Positions 1 to 13,707 of a stretch of 64,000 bases of DNA are shown here, piece after piece. The position numbers were made by a program, and so were the translations under genes. The stretch spans positions 124,001 through 188,000 of the forward strand of contig NW_027479056.1 in the NCBI RefSeq assembly GCF_051014685.1. Direction: 5' to 3'. The notes beneath the pieces were generated by a model, which ran no database searches, was not told the origin of the DNA, and was given only the letters and a program-made list of their open reading frames with translations. The stretch is from Ptiloglossa arizonensis. Taxonomy: Eukaryota; Arthropoda; Insecta; Hymenoptera; Colletidae. Each line of letters begins with the position of its first letter. Position 1 is the first letter of the stretch.

Positions 1-102
1 TAGGTTATACGTTATACGTTATACGTTATACGTTATAAGTTATACGTTATACGTTATACGTTATACGTTATACGTTATACGTTATACGTTATACGTTATA
101 CG

Positions 103-698
103 TTGTACGTTATACGTTATACGTTACACGTTATACATTATACGTTATACGTTATACGTTATACGTTATACGTTATAGAATATACGTTATAGGTTATACG
201 TTATACGTTATACGTTATACGTTATAAGTTATACGTTATACGTTATACGTTATACGTTATACGTTATACTATATACGTTATACGTTATACGCTATACGTT
301 ATACGTTATACGTTATACGTTATACGTTATACGTTATACGTAATACGTTATACGTTAGACGTTACACGTTATATGTTATACGTTATACGTTATACGTTAT
401 ACGTTATACGTTATACGTTATACGTTATACGTTGTACGTTATACGTTATACGTTACACGTTATACATTATACGTTATACGTTATACGTTATACGTTATAC
501 GTTATAGAATATACGTTATAGGTTATACGTTATACGTTATACGTTATACGTTATAAGTTATACGTTATACGTTATACGTTATACGTTATACGTTATACTA
601 TATACGTAATACGTTATACGCTATACGTTATACGTTATACGTTATACGTTATACGTTATACGTTATACGTAATACGTTATACGTTAGTCGTTACACGT
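103..698 (+). repeat. 329-bp higher-order repeat, two tandem copies
   Basis: Variant order is repeated at an offset of 329 bp (47 units): TTGTACG at 103 and 432, then TTACACG, TTATACA, TTATAGA-ATATACG, TTATAGG, TTATAAG, TTATACT-ATATACG, CTATACG, TAATACG and finally TTAG at 355 and 684. The second copy differs by TTAGTCG in place of TTAGACG and by an extra TAATACG near 605. Confidence 0.9.
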
Positions 699-1964
699 TA
701 TATGTTATACGTTATACGTTATACGTCATACGTTATACGTTATACGTTATACGTTATACGTTATACGTTATACGTTATACGTTATACGTTATACGTTATA
801 CGTTATACGTTATACGTTATACGTTATACGTTATACGTTATATGTTACACGTTATACGTTATACGTTATAGGTTATACGTAATACGTTGTACGTTATACG
901 TTATACGTTATACGTTATACGATATACGTTATACGTTATACGTTATACGTTATACGTTATACGTTATACGTTATACGTTATACGTCATACGTTATACGTT
1001 ATACGTTATACGTCATACGTTATACGTTATACGTTATACGTTACACGTTCTACGTTATACGTTACACGTTATACGTTATACGTTATACGTTATACGTTAT
1101 ACGTTATACGTTATACGTTATACGTTATACGTTATACGTTATACGTTATACGTTATACGTTATACGTTATACGTTATACGTTATACGTTATACGTTATAC
1201 GTTATACGTTATACGTTATACGTTATACGTTATACGTTATACGTTATACGTTATACGTTACACGTTATACGTTATACGTTATACGTTGTACGTTATACGT
1301 TATACGTTGTACGTTATACGTTATACGTTACACGTTATACATTATACGTTATACGTTATACGTTATACGTTATACGTTATACGTTATACGTTATAGAATA
1401 TACGTTATAGGTTATACGTTATACGTTATACGTTATACGTTATACGCTATAAGTTATACATTATACGTTATACGTCATACGTTATACGTTATACTATATA
1501 CGTTATACGTTATACGCTATACGTTATACGTTATACGTTATACGTTATACGTTATACGTAATACGTTATACGTTAGACGTTACACATTATATGTTATACC
1601 TTATACGTTATACGTTATACGTTATACGTTATACGTTATACGTTATACGTTATACGTTATACGTTATACGTTATACGTTATACGTTATACGTTATACGTT
1701 ATACGTTATACGTTATACGTTATACGTTATACGTTATACGTCATACGTTATACGTTATACGTTATACGTTATACGTTATACGTTATACGTTATACGTTGT
1801 ACGTTATACGTTATACGTTATACATTATACGTTATACGTTATACGTTATACGTTATACGTTATACATTATACGTTATACGATATAGAATATACGTTATAG
1901 GTTATACGTTATACGTTATACGTTATACGTTATAAGTTATACGTTATACGTTATACGTTATACG

Positions 1965-2619
1965 CCATTCGTTATACGTTAGGCGTTACACAATGTAGGT
2001 TATACGTTATACGTTATACGTTATACGTTATACGTTATACGTTATACGTTATACGTTATACGTTATACGTTATACGTTATACGTTATACGTTATACGTTT
2101 TACGTTATACGTTATACGTTATACGTTATACGTTATACGTTATACGTTATACGTTGTACGTTATACGTTATACGTTATACGTTATACGTCATACGTTATA
2201 CGTTATACGTTATACGTTATACGTTATACGTTATACGTTATACGTTATACGTTGTACGTTATACGTTATACGTTATACGTTATACGTTATACATTATACG
2301 TTATACGTTATACGTTATACGTTATACGTTATACGTTGTACGTTATACGTTATACGTTATACGTTATACGTTATACGTTATACGTTATACGTTATACGTT
2401 ATACGTTATACGTTATACGTTATACGTTATACGCCATTCGTTATACGTTAGGCGTTACACAATGTAGGTTATACGTTATACGTTATACGTTATACGTTAT
2501 ACGTTATACGTTATACGTTATACGTTATACGTTATACGTTATACGTTATACGTTATACGTTATACGTTTTACGTTATACGTTATACGTTATACGTTATAC
2601 GTTATACGTTATACGTTAT
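1965..2619 (+). repeat. 469-bp local duplication
   Basis: Cassette C (CCATTCG subtype) at 1965 and 2434 is followed in both copies by a pure TTATACG run and a TTTTACG unit 134 bp downstream (2098 and 2567). The offset is 469 bp, 67 units. The two copies diverge after about 180 bp. Confidence 0.85.
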
Positions 2620-3129
2620 ACGTTATACGTTATACGCTATACGTTATACGTTATACGTTATACGTTATACGTTATACGTTATACGTTATACGTTATACGT
2701 TATACGTTATACGTCATACGTTATACCTTAGACGTTACGGGTTATACGTTATACGTTATACGCTATACGTTATACGTTATACGTTATACGTTATACGTTA
2801 TACTTTATACGATATACGTTATACGTTATACAATAAACGTTATACGTCATTCGTTATACGTTAGATGTTACACAATATAGGTTATACGTTATACGTTATA
2901 CGTTATACGTTATACGTTATACGTTATTCGTTATACGTTATACGTTATACGATATAAGTTATACGTTATACGTTATACGTTATACGTTATACGTTATACG
3001 TTACACGTCATACGTTATACGTTATACGTCATACGTTATACGCTATACGTTATACGTTATAGGTCATACCTTCTTCGTGATACGTCATACGTTATACGTT
3101 ATACGTTCTACGTTATACGTTATACGTTA

Positions 3130-4260
3130 TATGTTACACGTTATACGTTATACGTTACACGTTCTACGTTATACGTTACACGTTATACGTTATACGTTAT
3201 ACGTTATACGTTATACGTTATACGTTATACGTTATACGTTATACGTTATACGTTATACGTTATACGTTATACGTTATACGTTATACGTTATACGTTATAC
3301 GTTATACGTTATACGTTATACGTTATACGTTATACGTTATACGTTATACGTTATACGTTATACGTTGTACGTTATACGTTGTACGTTGTACGTTATACGT
3401 TGTACGTTATACGTTATACGTTACACGTTATACATTATACGTTATACGTTATACGTTATACGTTATACGTTATACGTTATACGTTATACGTTATAGAATA
3501 TACGTTATAGGTTATACGTTATACGTTATACGTTATACGCTATAAGTTATACATTATACGTTATACGTCATACGTTATACGTTATACTATATACGTTATA
3601 CGTTATACGCTATACGTTATACGTTATACGTTATACGTTATACGTTATACGTAATACGTTATACGTTAGACGTTACACGTTATATGTTACACGTTATACG
3701 TTATACGTTACACGTTCTACGTTATACGTTACACGTTATACGTTATACGTTATACGTTATACGTTATACGTTATACGTTATACGTTATACGTTATACGTT
3801 ATACGTTATACGTTATACGTTATACGTTATACGTTATACGTTATACGTTATACGTTATACGTTATACGTTATACGTTATACGTTATACGTTATACGTTAT
3901 ACGTTATACGTTATACGTTATACGTTATACGTTATACGTTATACGTTATACGTTATACGTTGTACGTTATACGTTGTACGTTGTACGTTATACGTTGTAC
4001 GTTATACGTTATACGTTACACGTTATACATTATACGTTATACGTTATACGTTATACGTTATACGTTATACGTTATACGTTATACGTTATAGAATATACGT
4101 TATAGGTTATACGTTATACGTTATACGTTATACGCTATAAGTTATACATTATACGTTATACGTCATACGTTATACGTTATACTATATACGTTATACGTTA
4201 TACGCTATACGTTATACGTTATACGTTATACGTTATACGTTATACGTAATACGTTATACG
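3130..4260 (+). repeat. 595-bp tandem duplication (left)
   Basis: The group TTATATG-TTACACG...TTCTACG...TTACACG, a long pure run, paired TTGTACG units and cassettes B and A recur at an offset of 595 bp (85 units), with cassette A at 3666 and 4261. Pure-run length is preserved between copies, which points to a recent event. Confidence 0.85.
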
Positions 4261-4667
4261 TTAGACGTTACACGTTATATGTTATACCTTATACGTTATA
4301 CGTTATACGTTATACGTTATACGTTATACGTTATACGTTATACGTTATACGTTATACGTTATACGTTATACGTTATACGTTATACGTTATACGTTATACG
4401 TTATACGTTATACGTTATACGTTATACGTCATACGTTATACGTTATACGTTATACGTTATACGTTATACGTTATACGTTATACGTTGTACGTTATACGTT
4501 ATACGTTATACGTTATACATTATACGTTATACGTTATACGTTATACGTTATACGTTATACATTATACCTTATACGTTACACGTCATACGTTATACGTTAT
4601 ACGTCATACGTTATACGCTATACGTTATACGTTATAGGTCATACCTTCTTCGTGATACGTCATACGT

Positions 4668-7600
4668 TATATGTTACACGTTATACGTTATACGTTATAG
4701 GTTATACGTAATACGTTGTACGTTATACGTTATACGTTATACGTTATACGTTATACGATATACGTTATACGTTATACGTTATACGTTATACGTTATACGT
4801 TATACGTTATACGTTATACGTCATACGTTATACGTTATACGTTATACGTCATACGTTATACGTTATACGTTATACGTCATACGTTATACGTTATACGTTA
4901 TACGTTATACGTTATACGTTATACGTTATACGTTATACGTTATACGTTATACGATATACGTTATACGTTATACGTTATACGTTATACGTTATACGTTATA
5001 CGTTATACGTTATACGTTATACGTTATACGTTATACGTTATACGTTATACGTTATACGTTATACGATATAAGTTATACGTTATACGTTATACGTTATACG
5101 TTATACGTTATACGTTACACGTCATACGTTATACGTTATACGTCATACGTTATACGCTATACGTTATACGTTATAGGTCATACCTTCTTCGTGATACGTC
5201 ATACGTTATACGTTATACGTTCTACGTTATACGTTATACGTTATATGTTACACGTTATACGTTATACGTTACACGTTCTACGTTATACGTTACACGTTAT
5301 ACGTTATACGTTATACGTTATACGTTATACGTTATACGTTATACGTTATACGTTATACGTTATACGTTATACGTTATACGTTATACGTTATACGTTATAC
5401 GTTATACGTTATACGTTATACGTTATACGTTATACGTTATACGTTATACGTTATACGTTATACGTTATACGTTATACGTTATACGTTACACGTTATACGT
5501 TATACGTTATACGTTGTACGTTATACGTTATACGTTGTACGTTATACGTTATACGTTACACGTTATACATTATACGTTATACGTTATACGTTATACGTTA
5601 TACGTTATACGTTATACGTTATAGAATATACGTTATAGGTTATACGTTATACGTTATACGTTATACGCTATAAGTTATACATTATACGTTATACGTCATA
5701 CGTTATACGTTATACTATATACGTTATACGTTATACGCTATACGTTATACGTTATACGTTATACGTTATACGTTATACGTAATACGTTATACGTTAGACG
5801 TTACACATTATATGTTATACCTTATACGTTATACGTTATACGTTATACGTTATACGTTATACGTTATACGTTATACGTTATACGTTATACGTTATACGTT
5901 ATACGTTATACGTTATACGTTATACGTTATACGTTATACGTTATACGTCATACGTTATACGTTATACGTTATACGTTACACGTTATACGTTATACGTTAT
6001 ACGTTATACGTTATACGTTATACGTTATACGTTATACGTTATACGTTATACGTTATACGTTATACGTTATACGTTATACGATATAAGTTATACGTTATAC
6101 GTTATACGTTATACGTTATACGTTATACGTTACACGTTATACGTTATACGTTATACGTCATACGTTATACGCTATACGTTATACGTTATAGGTCATACCT
6201 TCTTCGTGATACGTCATACGTTATACGTTATACGTTCTACGTTATACGTTATACGTTATACGTTATACGTTATACGTTATACGTTATACGTTATACGTTA
6301 TACGTTATACGTTATACGTTATACGTTATACGTTATACGTTATACGTTGTATGTTACACGTTATACGTTATACGTTATAGGTTATACGTAATACGTTGTA
6401 CGTTATACGTTATACGTTATACGTTATACGATATACGTTATACGTTATACGTTATACGTTATACGTTATACGTTATACGTTATACGTTATACGTCATACG
6501 TTATACGTTATACGTTATACGTCATACGTTATACGTTATACGTTATACGTCATACGTTATACGTTATACGTTATACGTTATACGTTATACGTTATACGTT
6601 ATACGTTATACGTTATACGTTATACGATATACGTTATACGTTATACGTTATACGTTATACGTTATACGTTATACGTTATACGTTATTCGTTATACGTTAT
6701 ACGTTATACGTTATACGTTATACGTTATACGTTATACGATATAAGTTATACGTTATACGTTATACGTTATACGTTATACGTTAAACGTTACACGTCATAC
6801 GTTATACGTTATACGTCATACGTTATACGCTATACGTTATACGTTATAGGTCATACCTTCTTCGTGATACGTCATACGTTATACGTTATACGTTCTACGT
6901 TATACGTTATACGTTATATGTTACACGTTATACGTTATACGTTACACGTTCTACGTTATACGTTACACGTTATACGTTATACGTTATACGTTATACGTTA
7001 TACGTTATACGTTATACGTTATACGTTATACGTTATACGTTATACGTTATACGTTATACGTTATACGTTATACGTTATACGTTATACGTTATACGTTATA
7101 CGTTATACGTTATACGTTATACGTTATACGTTATACGTTATACGTTATACGTTATACGTTACACGTTATACGTTATACGTTATACGTTGTACGTTATACG
7201 TTATACGTTGTACGTTATACGTTATACGTTACACGTTATACATTATACGTTATACGTTATACGTTATACGTTATACGTTATACGTTATACGTTATAGAAT
7301 ATACGTTATAGGTTATACGTTATACGTTATACGTTATACGCTATAAGTTATACAATTATACGTTATACGTCATACGTTATACGTTATACTATATACGTTA
7401 TACGTTATACGCTATACGTTATACGTTATACGTTATACGTTATACGTTATACGTAATACGTTATACGTTAGACGTTACACATTATATGTTATACCTTATA
7501 CGTTATACGTTATACGTTATACGTTATACGTTATACGTTATACGTTATACGTTATACGTTATACGTTATACGTTATACGTTATACGTTATACGTTATACG

Positions 7601-8000
7601 TTATACGTTATACGTTATACGTTATACGTCATACGTTATACGTTATACGTTATACGTTATACGTTATACGTTATACGTTATACGTTGTACGTTATACGTT
7701 ATACGTTATACGTTATACATTATACGTTATACGTTATACGTTATACGTTATACGTTATACATTATACGTTATACGTTATAGAATATACGTTATAGGTTAT
7801 ACGTTATACGTTATACGTTATACGTTATAAGTTATACGTTATACGCCATTCGTTATACGTTAGGCGTTACACAATGTAGGTTATACGTTATACGTTATAC
7901 GTTATACGTTATACGTTATACGTTATACGTTATACGTTATACGTTATACGTTATACGTTATACGTTATACGTTATACGTTTTACGTTATACGTTATACGT
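4668..8000 (+). repeat. ~1,673-bp tandem duplication
   Basis: Cassette D at 5171 and 6844, cassette A at 5794 and 7468 and the TAATACG-TTGTACG group near 4709 and 6389 recur at 1,673-1,680 bp. The 7468 copy is one base late because of an extra A near 7354. Between these landmarks unit-number differences of one are visible. Confidence 0.82.
7348..7362 (+). repeat. Single-base insertion breaking the 7-bp register
   Basis: TTATACA is followed by an extra A before the next TTATACG (A at 7354-7355). Cassette A distances across this point (5794 to 7468, 1,674 bp) are one more than a multiple of 7, as expected. Confidence 0.85.
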
Positions 8001-8069
8001 TATACGTTATACGTTATACGTTATACGTTATACGTTATAGAATATACGTTATACGTTATACGTTATACG

Positions 8070-8328
8070 TCATTCGTTATACGTTAGACGTTACACAATA
8101 TAGGTTATACGTTATACGTTATACGTTATACGTTATACGTTATACGTTATACGTTATACGTTATACGTTATACGTTATACGCTATACGTTATACGTTATA
8201 CGTTATACGTTATACGTTATACGTTATACGTTATACGTTATACGTTATACGTTATACGTTATAGAATATACGTTATACGTTATACGTTATACGTCATTCG
8301 TTATACGTTAGACGTTACACAATATAGG
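8070..8328 (+). repeat. 224-bp tandem duplication with TCATTCG cassettes
   Basis: Two TCATTCG-type cassette C copies start at 8070 and 8294, 224 bp (32 units) apart. Each is preceded by TTATAGA-ATATACG and three TTATACG units. They are the only two closely spaced copies of this subtype. Confidence 0.85.
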
Positions 8329-9233
8329 TTATACGTTATACGTTATACGTTATACGTTATACGTTATACGTTATACGTTATACGTTATACGTTATACGTT
8401 ATACGTTATACATTATACGTTATACGTTATACGTTATACGTTATACGTTATAGAATATACGGTATAGGTTATACGTTATACGTTATACGTTATACGTTAT
8501 ACGTTACACGTTATACGTTGTACGTTATACGTTATACGTTACACGTTATACATTATACGTTATACGTTATACGTTATACGTTATACGTTATAGAATATAC
8601 GTTATAGGTTATACGTTATACGTTATACGTTATACGTTATAAGTTATACGTTATACGTTATACGTTATACGTTATACGTTATACGTTATACGTTATACGT
8701 TATACGTTGTACGTTATACGTTATACGTTACACGTTATACATTATACGTTATACGTTATACGTTATACGTTATACGTTATAGAATATACGTTATAGGTTA
8801 TACGTTATACGTTATACGTTATACGTTATAAGTTATACGTTATACGTTATACGTTATACGTTATACGTTATACGTTATACTATATACGTTATACGTTATA
8901 CGCTATACGTTATACGTTATACGTTATACGTTATACGTTATACGTTATACGTAATACGTTATACGTTAGACGTTACACGTTATATGTTATACGTTATACG
9001 TTATACGTTATACGTTATACGTTATACGTTATACGTTATACGTTATACGTTATACGTTATACGTTATACGTTATACGTTATACGTTATACGTTATACGTT
9101 ATACGTTATACGTTATACGTTATACGTTATACGATATACGTTATACGTTATACGTTATACGTTATACGTTATACGTTATACGTTATACGTTATACGTTAT
9201 ACGTTATACGTTATACGTTATACGTTGTACGTT

Positions 9234-10640
9234 ATAGGTTATACGTAATACGTTGTACGTTATACGTTATACGTCATACGTTATACGTTATACGTTATAC
9301 GTCATACGTTATACGTTATACGATATACGTCATACGTTATACGTTATACGTTATACGTTATACGTTATACGTTATACGTTATACGTTATACGTTATACGT
9401 TATACGTTACACGTTATACGTTATACGTTATACGATATACGTTATACGTTATACGTTATACGTTATACGTTATACGTTATACGTTATACGTTATACGTTA
9501 TACGTTATACGTTATACGTTATACGTTATACGTTATACGTTATACGTTATACGTTATACGTTATACGTTATACGTTATACGTTATACGTTATACGTTATA
9601 CGTTATACGTTATACGTTATACGTTATACGTTGTACGTTATACGTTATACGTTGTACGTTATAGGTTATACGTAATACGTTGTACGTTATACGTTATACG
9701 TTATACGTTATACGATATACGTTATACGTTATACGTTATACGTTATACGTTATACGTTATACGTCATACGTTATACGTTATACGTTATACGTCATACGTT
9801 ATACGTTATACGTTATACGTCATACGTTATACGTTATACGTTATACGTTATACGTTATACGTTATACGTTATACGTTATACGTTGTACGTTATAGGTTAT
9901 ACGTTATACGTTATACGTTATACGTTATACGTTATACGTTGTACGTTATACGTTATACGTTGTACGTTATAGGTTATACGTAATACGTTGTACGTTATAC
10001 GTTATACGTTATACGTTATACGATATACGTTATACGTTATACGTTATACGTTATACGTTATACGTTATACGTCATACGTTATACGTTATACGTTATACGT
10101 CATACGTTATACGTTATACGTTATACGTCATACGTTATACGTTATACGTTATACGTTATACGTTATACGTTATACGTTATACGTTGTACGTTATACGTTA
10201 TACGTTGTACGTTATAGGTTATACGTAATACGTTGTACGTTATACGTTATACGTTATACGTTATACGATATACGTTATACGTTATACGTTATACGTTATA
10301 CGTTATACGTTATACGTCATACGTTATACGTTATACGTTATACGTCATACGTTATACGTTATACGTTATACGTCATACGTTATACGTTATACGTTATACG
10401 TTATACGTTATACGTTATACGTTATACGTTATACGTTGTACGTTATAGGTTATACGTAATACGTTGTACGTTATACGTTATACGTTATACGTTATACGAT
10501 ATACGTTATACGTTATACGTTATACGTTGTACGTTATAGGTTATACGTAATACGTTGTACGTTATACGTTATACGTTATACGTTATACGTTATACGTTAT
10601 ACGTTATACGTCATACGTTATACGTTATACGTTATACGTC
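9234..10640 (+). repeat. Irregular tandem of TTATAGG...TAATACG-TTGTACG groups
   Basis: The group TTATAGG, TTATACG, TAATACG, TTGTACG recurs with TTGTACG at 9253, 9680, 9988, 10233, 10464 and 10555, spacings of 427, 308, 245, 231 and 91 bp (61, 44, 35, 33 and 13 units). Between groups, ATATACG and spaced TCATACG units recur in the same order, and the spacing gets shorter from left to right. Older relatives of the group lie near 872, 4698, 6378, 12364, 16574 and 16667. Confidence 0.82.
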
Positions 10641-11737
10641 ATACGTTATACGTTATACGTTATACGTCATACGTTATACGTTATACGTTATACGTCATAC
10701 GTTATACGTTATACGTTATACGTTATACGTTATACGTTATACGATATACGTTATACGTTATACGTAATACGTTATACGTTATACGTTATACGTTATACGT
10801 TATACGTTATACGTTATACGTTATACGTTATACGTTATACGTTATACGTTATACGCTATACGTTATACGTTATACGTTATACGTTATACGTTATACGTTA
10901 TACGTTATACGTTATACGTTATACGTTATACGTTATACGTTATACGTTATAAGTTATACGTTATACGTTAGACGTTACACGTTACACGTTATACGTTATA
11001 CGTTATACGTTATACGTTATACGTTATACGTTTTACGTTATACGTTATACGTTATACGTTATACGTTATACGTTATACGTTATACGTTATAGAATATACG
11101 GTATAGGTTATACGTTATACGTTATACGTTATACGTTATACGTTATACGTAACACGTTATACGTTGTACGTTATACGTTATACGTTACACGTTATACATT
11201 ATACGTTATACGTTATACGTTATACGTTATACGTTATACGTTATACGTTATACGTTATACGTTATACGTTATACGTTATACGTTATACGTTATACGTTAT
11301 ACGTTATACGTTATACGTTATACGTTATACGTTATACGTTATACGTTATACGTTATACGTTATACGTTATACGTTATACGTTATACGTTATACGTTATAC
11401 GTTATACGTTATACGTTATACGTTATACGTTATACGTTATACGTTATACGTTATACGTTATACGTTATACGTTATACGTTATACGTTATACGTTATACGT
11501 TATACGTTATACGTTATACGTTATACGTTATACGTTGTACGTTATACGTTGTACGTTATACGTTATACGTTATACGTTATACGTTATACGTTATACGTTA
11601 TACGTTATACGTTATACGTTATAGAATATACGTTATAGGTTATACGTTATACGTTATACGTTATACGTTATAAGTTATACGTTATACGTTATACGTTATA
11701 CATTATACGTTATACGTTATACGTTATACGTTATACG

Positions 11738-11860
11738 TTATAGAATATACGGTATAGGTTATACGTTATACGTTATACGTTATACGTTATACGTTACACG
11801 TTATACGTTGTACGTTATACGTTATACGTTATACGTTATAGAATATACGGTATAGGTTAT
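11738..11860 (+). repeat. 98-bp tandem copies of cassette B (GTATAGG form)
   Basis: GAATATACG at 11743 and 11841 (98 bp, 14 units) with the same downstream order: GTATAGG, TTATACG units, TTACACG, TTATACG, TTGTACG. The doublet recurs near 15.1-15.3, 20.6-20.8, 22.8-22.9, 24.7-24.9, 26.9-27.0 and 31.1-31.2 kb. Confidence 0.8.
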
Positions 11861-12766
11861 ACGTTATACGTTATACGTTATACGTTATACGTTACACGTT
11901 ATACGTTGTACGTTATACGTTATACGTTACACGTTATACATTATACGTTATACGTTATACGTTATACGTTATACGTTATACGTTATACGTTATAGAATAT
12001 ACGTTATAGGTTATACGTTATACGTTATACGTTATACGTTATAAGTTATACGTAATACGTTATACGTTAGACGTTACACGTTATATGTTATACGTTATAC
12101 GTTATACATTATACGTTATACGTTATACGTTATACGTTATACGGTATAGAATATACGTTATACGTTATACGTTATACGTGATTCGTTATACGTTAGACGT
12201 TACACAATATAGGTTATACGTTATACGTTATACGTTATACGTTATACGTTATACGTTATACGTTATACGTTATACGTTATACGTTATACGTTATACGTTA
12301 TACGTTATACGTTATACGTTATACGTTATACGTTGTACGTTATACGTTATACGTTGTACGTTATAGGTTATACGTAATACGTTGTACGTTATACGTTATA
12401 CGTTATACGTTATACGATATACGTTATACGTTATACGTTATACGTTATACGTTATACGTTATACGTCATACGTTATACGTTATACGTTATACGTTATACG
12501 TTATACGTTATACGTCATACGTTATATGTTACACGTTATACGTTATACGTTATAGGTTATACGTAATACGTTATACGTTATACGTTATACGTTATACGTT
12601 ATACGTTATACGTTATACGTTATACGTTATACGTTATACGTCATACGTTATACGTTATACGTTATACGTCATACGTTATACGTTATACGTTATACGTCAT
12701 ACGTTATACGTTATACGTTATACGTCATACGTTATACGTTATACGTTATACGTTATACGTTATACG

Positions 12767-13553
12767 TATACGATATACGTTATACGTTATACGTAATCGT
12801 TATACGTTATACGTTATACGTTATACGTTATACGTTATACGTTATACGTTATACGTTATACGTTATACGTTATACGTTATACGTTATACGTTATACGTTA
12901 TACGTTATACGTTATACGTTATACGTTATACGTTATACGTTATACGTTATACGTTATACGTTATACGTTATACGTTATATCGTTTATACGTTATACGTAA
13001 TACGTTATACGTTATACGTCATACGTTATACGTTATACGATATAAGTTATACGTTATACGTTATACGTTATACGTTATACGTTATACGTTACACGTCATA
13101 CGCTATACGTTATACGTCATACGTTATACGCTATACGTTATACGTTATAGGTCATACCTATTCGTGATACGTCATACGTTATACGTTATACGTTCTACGT
13201 TATACGTTATACGTTATATGTTACACGTTATACGTTATACGTTACACGTTCTACGTTATACGTTACACGTTATACGTTATACGTTATACGTTATACGTTA
13301 TACGTTATACGTTATACGTTATACGTATACGTTATACGTTTTACGTATACGTTATACGTTATACGTTATACGTTATACGTTATACTATATACGTTATACG
13401 TTATACGCTATACGTTATACGTTATACGTTATACGTTATACGTTATACGTTATACGTTATACGTTATACGTTATACATCATACGTTATACGTTATACGTT
13501 ATACGTTATACGTTATACGTTATACGTTATACGTTGTACGTTATACGTTTACG
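12767..13553 (+). repeat. Indel-rich island
   Basis: Short units cluster here: TATACG at 12767-12772, TAATCG at 12794-12799, TATTCG at 13159-13164, TATACG at 13326-13331 and 13346-13351, and TTTACG at 13548-13553, plus the 8+8 bp pair at 12975-12990. Net change is -4 bp, and the distance between cassette C copies at 12179 and 15584 (3,405 bp) carries exactly that remainder. Copies of this segment at 18.6-19.4 kb lack the one-base losses. Confidence 0.85.
12975..12990 (+). repeat. 8+8 bp phase-breaking pair, copy 1
   Basis: Two consecutive 8-bp units, TTATATCG and TTTATACG, each one T longer than the consensus, shift the register by 2 bp. Followed by TTATACG and TAATACG. Confidence 0.88.
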
Positions 13554-13707
13554 TTATACGTTATACATTATACGTTATACGTTATACGTTATACGTTATA
13601 CGTTATACATTATACGTTATACGTTATAGAATATACGTTATAGGTTATACGTTATACGTTATACGTTATACGTTATAAGTTATACGTTATACGTTATACG
13701 TTATACG

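Larger units (their letters stand above)
1..12500 (+). repeat. Left satellite domain, part 1
   Basis: Dominated by cassettes A (TTAGACG-TTACACG-TTATATG), B (TTATAGA-ATATACG) and C (ATTCG group), plus scattered TCATACG, TTGTACG and ATATACG units. TTCTACG occurs only as isolated units. Local duplications are small, from 98 bp to about 1.7 kb. Only one indel (an extra A near 7354) was seen in the first 12.7 kb. No non-satellite sequence is present. Confidence 0.85.

Noticed and set aside
702..1886. Open frame of 394 codons beginning at an ATG in TTATATG
   Set aside because: The ATG comes from a single C-to-T variant in cassette A, and the peptide is the repeat heptapeptide throughout.
12975..12990. 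Integration or attachment site at the 8+8 bp pair
   Set aside because: The pair is only two one-T gains in otherwise continuous satellite, with no foreign DNA or target-site duplication at any of the six copies.
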